A model generated the notes under the pieces. The model ran no database searches. It saw nothing but the letters and a program-made list of their open reading frames with translations, and was not told the origin of the DNA. Position numbers and translations under genes: made by a program. Source: Macrobrachium rosenbergii (lineage: Eukaryota; Arthropoda; Malacostraca; Decapoda; Palaemonidae). Taken from it: a stretch of 64,000 bases of DNA. Location of the stretch: contig NC_089749.1 in the NCBI RefSeq assembly GCF_040412425.1, positions 41,002,739 through 41,066,738 on the forward strand. Direction: 5' to 3'. This document shows, in pieces, positions 44,058 through 54,312 of the stretch (the first letter of the stretch is position 1; the number at the start of each line of letters is the position of its first letter).

Positions 44058-44640
44058 AATATCCTTGATTCTGTTGATAATATAGGTGAAGCTGAGCCTC
44101 ACTTATTTAGTGATGCAAGTTTACAAGGATATGGTGTAGTTGCTTACCTTCATGTTAACACTGGTGAGGTAGTTTCTTGTCATTTTCTATATGGAAAAGC
44201 ACAAGTTGGCCCCCCTTAAGGCAGGTTCTATTCCCAGATTAGAATTAACTGCTGCTTGCTTGGCTGTTAAAGTGCACATTGCACTGATTGACTCCTTTAA
44301 AACTACTTGTTTAGTAGACTTTTGGACAGACAGTACAACTGTATTACGGTACATTAACAATGACAGAGAAAATTACAACACATTTGTGGCAAGCAGGATA
44401 TCCTTGATGCAGGATTACTCCCACCCCAATCAGTGGAGATATGTTCTCTCAAAGCTTCCCTGCAGATAAGGCCTCTATAGTGCAGCAGTCATCCAGGTGG
44501 TTGCAAGGACCAGAGTTCCTGAGGCAGAGTGAATGCTGCTGGCCACTTAATCCAGATGGCTTGCAGATCATTACTGATGAAATGGAAATTAAGGCCACTA
44601 AGGTTAAATCAGCAGCATTGACTTATTACTATTGATGGTA
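44058..44640 (+). pseudogene. BEL/Pao RNase H
   Basis: After the gypsy derivative BEL resumes with HLFSDASLQGYGVVAYLH (catalytic Asp), then after a one-frame shift near 44215 APLKAGSIPRLELTAACLAV (catalytic Glu in RLEL) and VDFWTDSTTVLRYINND (third Asp), SRISLMQDY and QWRYVLSKLPC. A further shift continues with ADKASIVQQSSRWLQGPEFL, the N-P-A-D and W-x-x-G-P-E-F-L landmarks of Pao elements. All acidic residues are present; two frameshifts break the frame. Confidence 0.92.
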
Positions 44641-45884
44641 ACCGAACTGTGAAGTTGATTCTTTATTTTTCAGATTAGTATAAATTTAAGAAGATTGTGG
44701 TACATATTATAAAACTCCAAAACCGTGTGATGTACAAACAATGGACCACAATAACTGCAAGTGACTTGAAGAAGGCTAAGTATCTCTAATACAGAATGTC
44801 CAAAACAGTACTTACTTTAGTGAAATTAAGGACTTGCTTGACAACGGTAGAGTAAAGGACAATAGTACTTTGTGTAAACTAAAACCGATCACTGGGGTCG
44901 ATGGTGTACTGCGTGTTGGAGGTAGACTGCAAAATTCTAGTCAAGATTATGACACAAGGCATCCTATAATATTACCAAAGGATCATCACATACTGTTGAT
45001 AATCAAAGGCCACCGTGAGAAAATGGGACACTTGGGTAGAAATGCAGTTTTGTCAAGTATCAGACTGAAGTATTTGGTAATAAGAGGCAACAGAGCAGTA
45101 AAACATGTCTTGAAGGACTGTATAACATGTCGTAAGGTTCAAGGTCAAAAGCTTAACCAATGCATGGGTGATTTACTGAAGGAGAATATTGCTTGGTTAT
45201 GACCCTCCATTTAGCAATACTGGCCTGGATTGTTTTGGTCCCTGTTTTGGGAAGCTTGGTGGTTCTCAAGTGAAAAAGATATGAGCTACTTTTGATCTGT
45301 TTTGCAACTAGAACTGTGCATAGATGACTTTACTTCAACATTTATTAATTTTCTAGCAAGGAGAGGTGCAGTTCAGGTAATTAAGCCCGATAGAGGCACC
45401 AATTTTACAGAGCAGCAAGGTAACTTCAAAATTTCCTGAAGTCTCCCCATCACAAAGCCTTTGGCAATGCTCTACCAGTTCGGCAGGTTGACTTGGTCTA
45501 TAATCCTCCTCATGCCTCCTATTTCGGTGGTGCTTGGGAGCGGCAAATAAGAACTGTAAGGAAGGGTATTGGCTTCAGTTTTAAATCAACAGGTCCTTAC
45601 AGATGATTGCCTACACATTTTTTTGTGAAATTAAGGCTGCCAGTAATAGCGGACCCTTGACTACGTTTTTCAGTGATGTCACTGACCCATTGACTTTGTC
45701 TCCAAATTTATCGCTCACACTGAAAGGAGGGCCATCAGAAATTGGTTCTTTTTCCAGCAATGATTGTTATGTAAGATCGAGATGAGACATGTGCAGTATC
45801 CTGCTAATTTGTTTTGGTCTCGTGGGACTCGAGAGTATTTGACTAATTTACATAATAAATACAAATGGACAAAAATGACATTAA
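44640..45884 (+). pseudogene. BEL/Pao integrase
   Basis: An open 122-residue segment from 44834 carries GVLRVGGRLQNSSQDYDTRH, LPKDHHILLIIKGHREKMGH and CITCRKVQ, the HHCC zinc domain of BEL integrases. Past 45200 come FSNTGLDCFGP (first catalytic Asp), RRGAVQVIKPDRGTNF (second Asp) and YNPPHASYFGGAWERQIRT (catalytic Glu in WER). The end reads TDPLTLSPNLSL and WSRGTREYL with NKYKWTK. All three catalytic residues can be seen, but several stops and shifts lie between them. DIRS 2 is inserted at the end of this domain. The remaining C-terminal piece lies at 56946. Confidence 0.9.
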
Positions 45885-46990
45885 ACAGAAATTTGTATTT
45901 TTCCTAACATACAAACCCACAACATCATGTGATCTGGATATCCTTAGGTGCCCATGCGCAGACGGCTATAAACAGACTCGCCTTGAAACATAGCACCAGC
46001 TGTCCAATATTTTGAATACAGTGCCAATTTGGACATCTCCCGTCTCTAAGCGAGATTGTCGGAGATTTCTTAAGTTGAATTTCTTAACATATAGTGTATG
46101 TATCGCTTAACTGATTTTGATAAGTAGTGTGGTTGTGTTAAGTAATTCCCAATTTATTCATGTGCTTTGGATATTTTTATTGCATCGAAACTAAGTAACT
46201 TTCAGATCGGCGCCATCATTTGCGTTGGCGCCAAGATCCTGCGTGTTTGCGCTAAAATCATGCGTGTTCACGCCAATTTCATGTGCCACTTGCCTGCCAA
46301 ACCACGATTAATTCATGCTTACCCATTGATCCTAGATCTTGGCTTTGCATATGTGCACTTGTAAGAAAGCTCCGTCCTTCATTTGTGTAAAGTCAAAGGT
46401 CAATCCTCACTTGATATTTGCTATTTCCACGTTGCCACTATCGTACCTTGCGGGTATAAAAGCAGGTGGAATCACCACCTCCCTCTCTTCTCTCCTTGGA
46501 CCATCAGATAACTTGCTTGTTTTATTACGTACTAATATTTCATTGTCGACGGGATAGGGCCATGTTATCTTACTTTTACTAAAACTAGTGATTAATGGCA
46601 GGCACGTGCTGATTTGAATTTACGTATCCTTTTTGTTTTTTGTGAATAATTGCACTGTTATTTAATGTTTTGTAATAAATGAAAAATCGTAACAGTCTTT
46701 CATAATTGCCTTCAATTAAGCCTTTTGAATTACTGTGTTCTCATAACTATACAACTAAGACGGTATTTTGAACCAGTTTTCCTTTAATACTAAGCAATTA
46801 CGATATACATATCTATATCAACTCTTCAATAGAGTTCCTCATGGGAACAATCATACATGTGCTAACGTACGTTATCTATTATTGTGAGGCTCGTTAACCT
46901 ATAGGAGTTCGAGAAATCTCCACACTAGCTACTTAAGGCGTTCCCAGGCCCTTGCACCCTCAATTGTGAATTAGCCGTAGTGGCACTGTG
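45885..46990 (-). repeat. DIRS 2 inverted terminal repeat (left side), split by a solo LTR
   Basis: The repeat is collinear with the reverse complement of 56780-56945 from 45885 to 46000 and again from 46925 to about 46985 (CTAGCTACTTAAGGCG, TTGCACCCTCAATTG). The interruption is the solo LTR. Confidence 0.85.
46001..46924 (+). repeat. Solo LTR of an unassigned family
   Basis: Starts TGTCCAATATTTTG and ends AAATCTCCACA. CCAGC on the left and CTAGC on the right form a 5-bp duplication with one change; the other ITR copy has CTAGC. TATAAAAGC near 46455 and AATAAATG near 46676 fit an LTR promoter and polyadenylation signal. No coding content. The strand is inferred from these signals. No other copy of this family was found in the window. 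Confidence 0.75.
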
Positions 46991-47054
46991 CCATATGTTC
47001 GCCAAAGGACAGGAGAGAGATCAGGCAAAGAGGGGTGGAACGAGGAGGGTAATT

Positions 47055-47170
47055 AAAATCACATGACGTTGTGGGTTCGTAAGTTAGGAAAAATACAAAT
47101 GTGTTTTTGTTATTTGTTCTCATTTGTTCCCATACGGAAACACATTCACATCATCATGTGATCAGGAGAC
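47055..47170 (-). repeat. DIRS 2 internal complementary region
   Basis: The left part (GTTGTGGGTTCGTAAGTTAG, AAAAATACAAAT) is the reverse complement of the left outer end. The right part (ATTTGTTCCCATACGGAAAC, CATCATGTGATCAGGA) is the reverse complement of the right outer end. The junction lies at about 47095-47125. Confidence 0.85.
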
Positions 47171-47436
47171 TCATAGAGAGGCAGGGTACAATCTCTCCAA
47201 AAAAATTAGCAAGAAATAATACAAGTAAAAATTTTAAAGAAGAGTACTCACTCTTGCTTATGGACTTCATAGACTTTCATGGACTTCTAAGGGGTGTGAC
47301 AGAGCTACTGGGCCAGCTCTACATTTCCAGTGGAGCTAGAGGGCCTCACTCTGTTTACACCACATGCTGAAACTAAGCAGTGTGATGAAGCATAGGCCCA
47401 ACTCTGTCTACCAACGGAGCTAAGAGTCCATATCCG

Positions 47437-48393
47437 TTACTCCACTTGCTGAGCAGCCACCACCGGACCCAAGGTGGAGGTGAAGGATCTGTGTGTTACA
47501 TCTTTTAAATACAAAGATGTAAAGGTAGTTTGTCTCTTCCGAACTCCGGCACACAGAATCTGTGCTACGACATAGTTTTTCTTAAAGGCAACTGTAGGAC
47601 CAATACTTCTGATGTCATGTGCCTTGAAATTTGTCAGGACAGGAGACACATTTCTATCCGAACTGTAGGCTTTGTATATCACCTCTCTCAACCAGAAGGA
47701 GATCGTGTTCTTAGACATCATCTTAGTCCGTCCTGTACTAATGAACAGTCTACGTTTGGCTGGTCTGGGGGAGGCTGTATGTTTCAGGTAGGTTTTCACA
47801 GCTCGGACTGGACATAGCAACATTTCTACCTGTTCGTTGCCCATAAATTCCTTGAGAGGGAATGGAGAAGCCATCAAACCTTGGATTATGTGACGATGGG
47901 TCTTCTGTTTATGCAATGAAGTCCGGAAGAAATTTAAAAGCCAATTCCATCCAACCACGGGTATGAATGACATCATATGAAAGTTCATGAATTTCTCCTA
48001 CTCTCTTCACTTATGCCAAAGCTAAAAGGAACACTGTTTTTAAAGTAAAGTCCCGATCTGAAACAGTCTTGATAAGTTCGTAAGGGGACTTAGTGGTTCA
48101 CATCTGAAATTTCCCAAGACGCTGACAGTTCTATGCCTCTTGCTTTAAACACTGCCGATACGGAGAGGTTTTTCTTATGTCTCAGAAAAAAAAAGGAAAT
48201 CAGCTACATCCTTTATAGTTGTTTTGAGGGGATGTAAATATCTTTTACTGCACCAATCCAGGAATATTTTCCACTTTCCTTGGTAGAGTTTGAGGGAGGA
48301 TTGTTTAACAGAGCTGGCACTGACTTCTGCAACTTTTCTTGAAAAATCTTTCATTTGAGAGGTTGCTTGATAGTCTCCAGCTGTGAAGTTCAA
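47437..48393 (-). pseudogene. DIRS 2 tyrosine recombinase
   Basis: The N-terminal part reads LKLYQGKWKIFLDWCSKRYL and TIKDVADFLFF. The catalytic first Arg lies in a KRVGEIHELSYDV segment near 48000-47985 in a broken frame. A 183-residue open stretch then covers EMLLCPVRAVKTYLK-like, SKNTISFWLREVIYKAYS and the active-site end: H-x-x-R as AHDIRSIGPTVAF and the nucleophile Tyr in TFTSLYLKDV, ending GPVVAAQQVE. Unlike DIRS 1, the visible C-terminal catalytic residues are all present. The enzyme would integrate circular DNA. Frameshifts near 48000-48175 still break it. Confidence 0.9.
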
Positions 48394-49139
48394 GGGCGGC
48401 TTCTGATCGATGTACTGTACTCGGCTGCTGTGCTCGTTTCAGCAGATTTGGCTCTACGGGCAGACGCCTTGGATTGTCTACAAGTACGTATAGAAGGTCC
48501 ACGTACCACTCCTCTTGGGGCCACTTTGGAGCTACTAACGTCATCCTCAGGCCTTGGGAAATGAAGCATCCGTTGATTATTCTTCGGATCTGGCTGAATG
48601 GAGGGAACATGTACACATCCAGGTTGCCCCACTGATGTTGGAATGCGTCTTGCATTATGGCTTTCTTGTCTGGGACTGAAGAGCAGTACAGAGGTAGCTT
48701 GTAATTCTTTGATGTTGCAAACAGATCTGGTAGGGGCCTACCCATAACTTGAACAGTCTGTCCATTACTGATTGTTCCAAGGACCATTCTGTTCCAACGA
48801 TCTGGTCCAACCTGCTCAGTGTATCTGCCACCATGTTTCTCTCCCCTGGAATGTATCTGGTGGTTAACGACAGTCCCTTGACTTCTTAATATTCGTGCAT
48901 CTGAACCGCTAGATGATTCAGGACACGAGAAAGCGCTCTGTGCCCCCCGCCCCCGGTTGTTGAAGTATGCAACAACTGAGATGATGTCACTCATAATGAC
49001 TCTTACCATGCCTTGAAAGTACTCTTGGAAGTGCTGCAGAGCCAACCAAGCTGCGTTCATTTCCAGGACATTGAGGTGTTCCTGACATTCCTTTTTGCTC
49101 TATTTCCCCGAAACACGCTTTTCGTTTAGGTGGGCACCC
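48394..49139 (-). pseudogene. DIRS 2 RNase H end and methyltransferase-like region
   Basis: Read leftwards, the frame carries LEMNAAWLALQHFQEYF (catalytic Glu) and VIMSDIISVVAYFNNRG (catalytic Asp), then PLPDLFATSKNYKLPLYCS, DAFQHQWGNLDVYMFPPF and MTLVAPKWPQEEWYVDLLYV. The first RNase H Asp (VFSD) lies across the gypsy insertion at about 54335. The last open frame is 251 residues long, with one shift from the recombinase. It is the same module order as DIRS 1. Confidence 0.88.
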
Positions 49140-49571
49140 TGTAAAGCCACCTACAGAGCCGTCAGCGAAGTCTCCATCGAACGTGTCATTCGCTAAGTCT
49201 CCGCTGAGCAAGTTTTCTATGGTGGCATCCCATTTTCTTCGCCTATACAATTGGCCACGCCTAACGTGCCAGGTCACGCAATTTCAATCATTTAAACTAT
49301 GTATGTATTTGTTCACCTGTTGTCAATTGTGTATCTTGTATTTCTTCGTTCGCAGGCATCAAGATTATATCCATATTGGAATTCCGTCTGTTTTTATATT
49401 GTAAATTGTACTTGCTCGCTGTATATTATTGTTAATTATTATCGACCTCAGGTCACACACCATCTCATTGTCTTTTGCGGCACGGCGCCAGTCTGCCGCT
49501 ATATAAACTGCCTGGATCTCGAATAAAGCAGCAGTTCTCTTTTACCTGCTGGTTTTTTTGCACCTCTTACA
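49140..49571 (+). repeat. Gypsy 5' LTR
   Basis: Starts TGTAAAGCCACC, ends CACCTCTTACA. A TATATAAAC box near 49499 and AATAAAG near 49523 fit promoter and polyadenylation signals. Confidence 0.96.
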
Positions 49572-49572
49572 G

Positions 49573-49592
49573 TGGTGACCCCAGAGTCCTGG
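49573..49592 (+). promoter_or_regulatory. Gypsy primer-binding site
   Basis: TGGTGACCCCAGAGTCCTGG begins one base after the LTR; the TGG start and position fit a tRNA primer. The deletion derivative at 42579-44057 has the same site with small differences. The tRNA is not identified. Confidence 0.75.
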
Positions 49593-49801
49593 AGCCATTA
49601 GCGGACCCATACGGCGACTCAGTCTTGGCTCCAGGAACTCACTCACGCCCTTAGCGGACTAACGACAGGGCTGTAACCAGCGTTTGGGCGTGCTGACTCT
49701 CGTCGGCAAAATCACCAGCGTCATTTACGGACTCACACGGCGCACTTCCAAGTGCGTTTTGACGAGAGTACCCCACTCCAGTAAGAGGGCAAAGAGCGAG
49801 C

Positions 49802-50690
49802 ATGGACGCAGACATCCCCTCCTTCGTGCAATTAACCACGAACCTCACGGATTCAGATGTCTACCTTCCTCCCATCTCACCTGCGCCCACCCCTGCGCCG
49901 AGGCTCTCACGCTCCTCCACACCCATGCCCGCGCCCCACCCACTCCCCGGCCCGGCAACACAGTCACAGGCCGCCCTATCCGTAAAGCTGCCGCCATTCA
50001 CACAGGGGAACCCAACGACGTGGCTGTACAGAGTTGAGAGCCAATTCAGGATAGCGGACCTTACCGACGAAGTGCCGCATGCTGACAGTGTCCTGAACGC
50101 CCTGCCAAAGGAAGTATATAGGAAACTTGTCCCGCGAGTGTCCACTGCACGCCCCCTCACATACCACATCCTGAAGAAGGCCCTCCTCGAGACGTGCTCC
50201 CTACCAATCGCCGAGTGGGCCGCCCGCACCATCGACCTTGCCGTCAACCCGCGGCAGGATCTGAACACGGTGGAGTCATGGGGCATGATCGAGGACCTGC
50301 TCTCACTCCCAGACTTCGACAGCAGGAAATAAGCCTGTCGCGGGAGATCTACCTTCGCCAGCTCCTCCCGGAGGTCCGCACCCAGATTCCTCACCCGTAC
50401 ACCATGCCCCTCGACGTCCTCATCCAAACGGCGCAGCACCTGACGGACTGCGTGAAGGCAATGAAGCGGTTAACAGCGCCCACACCACCAGTGAACTCCA
50501 TCCAGCAGGAAGAAGGCGCGGAGCAGGAAGTCAACGTCGTCACCAGGAGGCGCCACCGCCCCACAACAAGTGGAGTTCCCCGGGCCTGTGCCACTACCAC
50601 AAGCGGTTTGGCAAAGATGCCCAGAACTGCCTGCTGCCCTGTTCATTTGCCCGTTCAAAAAAACGGGGGAGGCGGCGGCCAGCAGGACAG
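49802..50690 (+). pseudogene. Gypsy gag
   Basis: The start at 49802 (MDADIPSFVQL) opens a 176-residue frame with a Pro/Ser/Thr-rich linker and the capsid signature VKLPPFTQGNPTTWLYRVES. A frameshift near 50325 moves the reading to LSREIYLRQLLPEVRTQIPH and LIQTAQHLTDCVKAM. A second near 50580 leads to LCHYHKRFGKDAQNCLLPC, an atypical Cys/His knuckle found in gypsy gags of this type in arthropods. Gag builds the particle and binds RNA. Minus-strand frames over this GC-rich DNA are shadows. Confidence 0.9.
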
Positions 50691-51200
50691 ACCACCATGG
50701 CAGCCAAAAAACCCATGGGCCCAGAATCACTAGGCTTCTACGTCCGTGACACCGTCTCCGGCAGGATGATGCTGGTCGACACGGGGGCCATTAGATCGAT
50801 CTTCCCAGCATCCAAGGAGGATCTCAAGCAGGAACCGGATCCGGCTGCCTTCCTGACGGCCGCCAACAGATCCCCATCCTCTCCTATGGCGCCAGGCCCC
50901 TGTCGATCTCCATCCTTGGCCGGAGTTATTCCTGGGACTTCGTCGTCGCAGACGTAGGGTGCTGACTTCCTTGCGCACTTCGGGCTGGCAGTTGACGTCA
51001 GGCGGAAGCGCCTCCTCAACACCGACTCCTGCCGGTCCCTCCCGTTGGCAACGGGACCCAAGGCACCCACCATCTGCTCCGTCGCCCCCCACCATCTGCT
51101 CCGCCGCCCCCCACCAGTATGCACAGCTGCTGACGGAGTTTCCGGACATGTTCAGGCCCGAGCTCTGCCAAGTCCCCGGGGCCCCAGCCAAACATGGCAT
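50691..51200 (+). pseudogene. Gypsy protease
   Basis: The frame from 50697 reads LGFYVRDTVSGRMMLVDTGA with the catalytic Asp-Thr-Gly, followed by IRSIFPAS. A shift near 50870 restores ILGRSYSWDFVVADV, the second half of the retropepsin fold, and a further shift continues with DFLAHFGLAVDVRRKRLLN, the conserved segment that ends protease in this type. It would cleave Gag-Pol. The frameshifts make it inactive. Confidence 0.88.
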
Positions 51201-51935
51201 ATACCATCATATAATAACTAAGGGGCCCCTACACATGCGAAGTTCCGGAGGCTTCCCCCACGGCGCCTTCAAGAGGCCAAAAATGCATTCACAGAAATGG
51301 AGCGAATGGGAATCTGCAAAAAGGCCTCCAGTCCATGGGCCTCCTCCCTCCACATGGTGCAGAAACCGGACGGCTCCTGGAGACCCTGCAGCAACTACAG
51401 CATCTTAACATCGCAACGGAGCCCGACCACTAGCCCCTGCCGTACATGCAGGACCTCACGGCCTCCTTTCACGGGGCCAAAATATTCACTAAATTAGACC
51501 TTCTAAAATCATATTTTCAGGTACCTGTCGCACCAGAGGATATACCAAAGACCGCCATCATCACGCCTTTCGGGTCCTACGTGTTCGCCTTCTCCACCTT
51601 TGGCCTGAGGAATGCTGGGGCGACCTTCCAGCGGCTCATGGACAGCATCCTCGGGGACCTGAAGTTCTACATCTGCTACGTAGATGATATCCTCATATTT
51701 TCCAGGTCCCACAGTGAGCACCAGAAACACATCCGGGCAGTCCTGCAGCGCCTGCAGGAGAACGGCCTCGTCATGCGTTTCGACAAGTGCACCTTTGGCG
51801 TCCAGAAAGTTGACTTCCTAGGCAACGAGATATTCCCGGCAGGTGTCCGCCCGCTCACATCCAAGGTTGCAGCTGTCACCAGATTCCCTACCCCCACCCC
51901 CACAAGGCCGTCCAGGAGTTCCTCGGAATGGTGAA
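51200..51935 (+). pseudogene. Gypsy reverse transcriptase
   Basis: The fingers region at 51200-51440 is broken across frames (IYHHIITKGP, MERMGICKKASSPWASSLHM, VQKPDGSWRPC). From 51446 an open frame of 162 residues holds KIFTKLDLLKSYFQVPVAPE (motif A, catalytic Asp in LDLLKSY), FSTFGLRNAGATFQRLMD (motif B), YICYVDDILIFS (motif C, YVDD) and CTFGVQKVDFLGNEI. RT copies genomic RNA using the tRNA primer. Active-site residues are intact; the frame shifts again at about 51890 into RNase H. Confidence 0.95.
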
Positions 51936-52575
51936 CTACTACAGGCGGTTCATCCCCGGGATCGCACACACCACGGCCCCCCTAACGGAAGTTCTCAAAG
52001 GCCAACCAAAGTCCCTGTCGTGGGGACCCAGCCAGCAGCAGGCCTTCTCCCTGACGAAGGCTGCCCTCGCCGAGGCAACTGCCTTGGCACACCAGGATCC
52101 CAGCGCCCCCCTCCAGCTGACGACGGATGCCAGCAACGTCGCCTGTGGTGCTGTCCTGGAGCAGGTCATCAACGGCGTTCCCCAGCCCATCGCCTTCTTC
52201 AGCAAGAAGTTCAACCCCGCAGAGGCCCACTACAGCACCTTCGACAGGGAACTCTGCGCAGTGTACCATGCAGTCCGGCACTTCAGGTTCCTCCTGGAGG
52301 GGACACCCTTCACAATCTTCACGGACCACCAGCCGTTGGTTCACGCCTTCACTAAGCAGGGGGACGCATGGTCTTCCAGGCAGCAGCGAAACCTCTCAGC
52401 CATCACCGAATTCACCTGCTCTGTCAGGTACCTCCCCGGCAAGAAAAATCCTGTGGCAGATGCCCTCTCCAGAGTCGAGATGAACGCGATGCAGCTCGTG
52501 GTAAACTACGAAGACCTCACCAGGGAACAGATCGCGGACCCAGAAACCCCAGCCTACTGCACCGCCGTCACTTAA
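51928..52575 (+). pseudogene. Gypsy RNase H
   Basis: A 215-residue open frame, the longest intact piece of pol here. It starts with the connection MVNYYRRFIPGIA, then LQLTTDASNVACGAVLEQ (catalytic Asp), STFDRELCAVYHAVRHFR (catalytic Glu), FTIFTDHQPLVHAF (catalytic Asp) and VRYLPGKKNPVADALSRVE (final Asp). All four RNase H acidic residues are present. A stop at 52573-52575 separates it from integrase. The Met at 51928 is internal to pol, not a true start. Confidence 0.95.
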
Positions 52576-53835
52576 GTGGAGGGACTTGCCCCTCACCCCC
52601 GGGCGCCCAAGTCTCCTCTACGACATCAGTACTGGCCAGCCCTGCCCCTTGGTTCCAGCCTCCCGCCGCCGCCAGGTATTCAACATCATTCACAGCCTCT
52701 CACATCCCTCTGGCTGGACAACGGCCAAACTGCTATCAAAGAAGTTCGTCTGGCACAGAGTGCAGAAAGATGCCAAGTCCTGGGAGAAAGAGTGCTTGCA
52801 GTGCCAAACCAGCAAGGTGGGACATCACACACAGTCTGGGGTAGGCGAGTTCCCGCAGCCAGAGCGGCGCTTCGGCCACATCCACATCGACGTCGTCGGG
52901 CCCCTTCCCCATCAGGCGGGTCCAGATATCTCCTGACGGTGGTAGATCGCTCAACGAGGTGGCCTGAAGCCACACCGATGCCAGAAGCCACCGCCAGCGC
53001 CTGTGCCGAGGCCCTGCTTTCCAGTTGGGTCAGCCGCTTCGGTGTCCCGGACCACATCACAACCAAGAGGGGCCCCGCTTTCCTGTCCGAGTTATGGTCC
53101 GCCCTGGCTCGGCTGCTGGGGACAACGCATCACACCACCACGGCTTACAACCTGGCGGCCAATGGCCTGGTCGAGCGGTTTCACAGGTCCCTGAAGGCGT
53201 CTCTCATGGCCCGCTGCACCGCCGAGGATTGGAAATATCAGCTGCCGTGGGTCCTCCTCGGTTTGAAAACCGCCCCCAGGGCCGACGGTGCCCCGTCCGC
53301 AGCTGAGAAAACCTATGGCGAGTCCCTCGTGGTCCCGGGCGAACTTGTGACAGAAGATCGCCACAACCTGTCAGTGCAGAGGCTCCGCGATGTGGTCGGC
53401 AAGTTTGCCCCCTGCAAGCGTACATACACCGACAGGTCGGCCACTTTCACACTGCCGGGGCTGACATCCACCACTCACGTCTTCGTCAGGGATGATGCCG
53501 TCCACCCGCCACTGACCAGGCCCTACAGGGGCACCTTCTGCGTGCTGGAGCGGAACAACAAGGCGTTCCTGCTTGCACTTTCCGGGAGGAACGATTGGGT
53601 TTTGATAGACCGGGTAAAGCCCGCCCTCCTGGAGGAAGACACAGACGTCACCGCAGCGCACCCCCTGCCCGGCCACCCTTCGCCGCAACTGGGTCCCCGC
53701 AAGCAGCAGGCATGCAGCCGCCCCAGAAAAAGGCCGCCCTCACCCACAGTCAGGCAACCTCACGCACAGATTGCTCCCCCATTGTCCTCACGCAGCCGTG
53801 GCACCCTTCAGCGCCCCAGCAGATACACAGACTGA
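52576..53835 (+). pseudogene. Gypsy integrase
   Basis: The zinc domain is read from 52586: IIHSLSHPSGWTTAKLLSKK and CLQCQTSKV, the HHCC pattern. The first catalytic Asp lies in HIDVVGPLPH. A shift near 52920 leads into a long frame with YLLTVVDRSTRWPEA, the position of the second Asp reading ITTKRGPAF (expected S/T-D-x-G; Lys replaces Asp), and Glu in NGLVERFHRSLKAS. The C-terminal part has TFTLPGLTSTTHVFVRDDAV and PYRGTFCVLERNNKAFLLAL, then a Pro/Arg-rich tail to the stop before the polypurine tract. The lost Asp and the frameshift make this integrase inactive. Confidence 0.93.
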
Positions 53836-53857
53836 TCAGACGTGTCCCACGTCTTGG

Positions 53858-53877
53858 GGGGGTGGAGGGGGAGTATT
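53858..53877 (+). promoter_or_regulatory. Gypsy polypurine tract
   Basis: GGGGGTGGAGGGGGAGTAT directly precedes the 3' LTR; it would prime plus-strand DNA synthesis. Confidence 0.85.
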
Positions 53878-54308
53878 TGTAAAGCCACCTACAGAGCCAT
53901 CAGCGGAGTCTCCATCAAACGTGTCATTCGCTAAGTCTCCGCTGAGCAAGTTTTCTATGGTGGTGTCCCATTTTCTTCGCCTATACAATTGGTCACGCCT
54001 AACGTGCCAGGTCACGCGATTTCAATCATTTAAACTAGGTATGTATTTGTTCACCTGCTGTCAATTGTGTATCTTGTATTTCTTCGTTCTCAGGCATCAA
54101 GATTACATCCATATTGGAATTCCGTCTGTTTTTATATTGTAAATTGTACTTGCTCACTGTATATTATTGTTAATTATTATCGACCTCAGGTCACACACCA
54201 TCTCATTTCTTTCGCGGCACGGCGCCAGTCTGCCGTTATATAAACTGCTTGGATCTCGAATAAAGCAGCAGTTCTCTTTTACCTGCTCGTTTTTTTGCAC
54301 CTCTTACA
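53878..54308 (+). repeat. Gypsy 3' LTR
   Basis: Same ends as the 5' LTR (TGTAAAGCC...CTCTTACA), with about 17 differences by eye. Confidence 0.96.
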
Positions 54309-54312
54309 ACCC

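Larger units (their letters stand above)
49140..54308 (+). mobile_element. Ty3/gypsy retrotransposon with both LTRs
   Basis: Two LTRs of about 431 bp, a primer-binding site, gag, protease, RT, RNase H, integrase and a polypurine tract in canonical Ty3/gypsy order. ACCC flanks both ends (49136-49139 and 54309-54312), a 4-bp duplication. By eye the LTRs differ at roughly 17 positions (about 96% identical). It interrupts RNase H of DIRS 2, which reads across the empty site. The interior is much more GC-rich than its surroundings. The ORFs carry at least six frameshifts. Confidence 0.96.

Noticed and set aside
49861..50439. 192-residue minus-strand open frame
   Set aside because: Shadow of gypsy gag in GC-rich DNA; no family resemblance.
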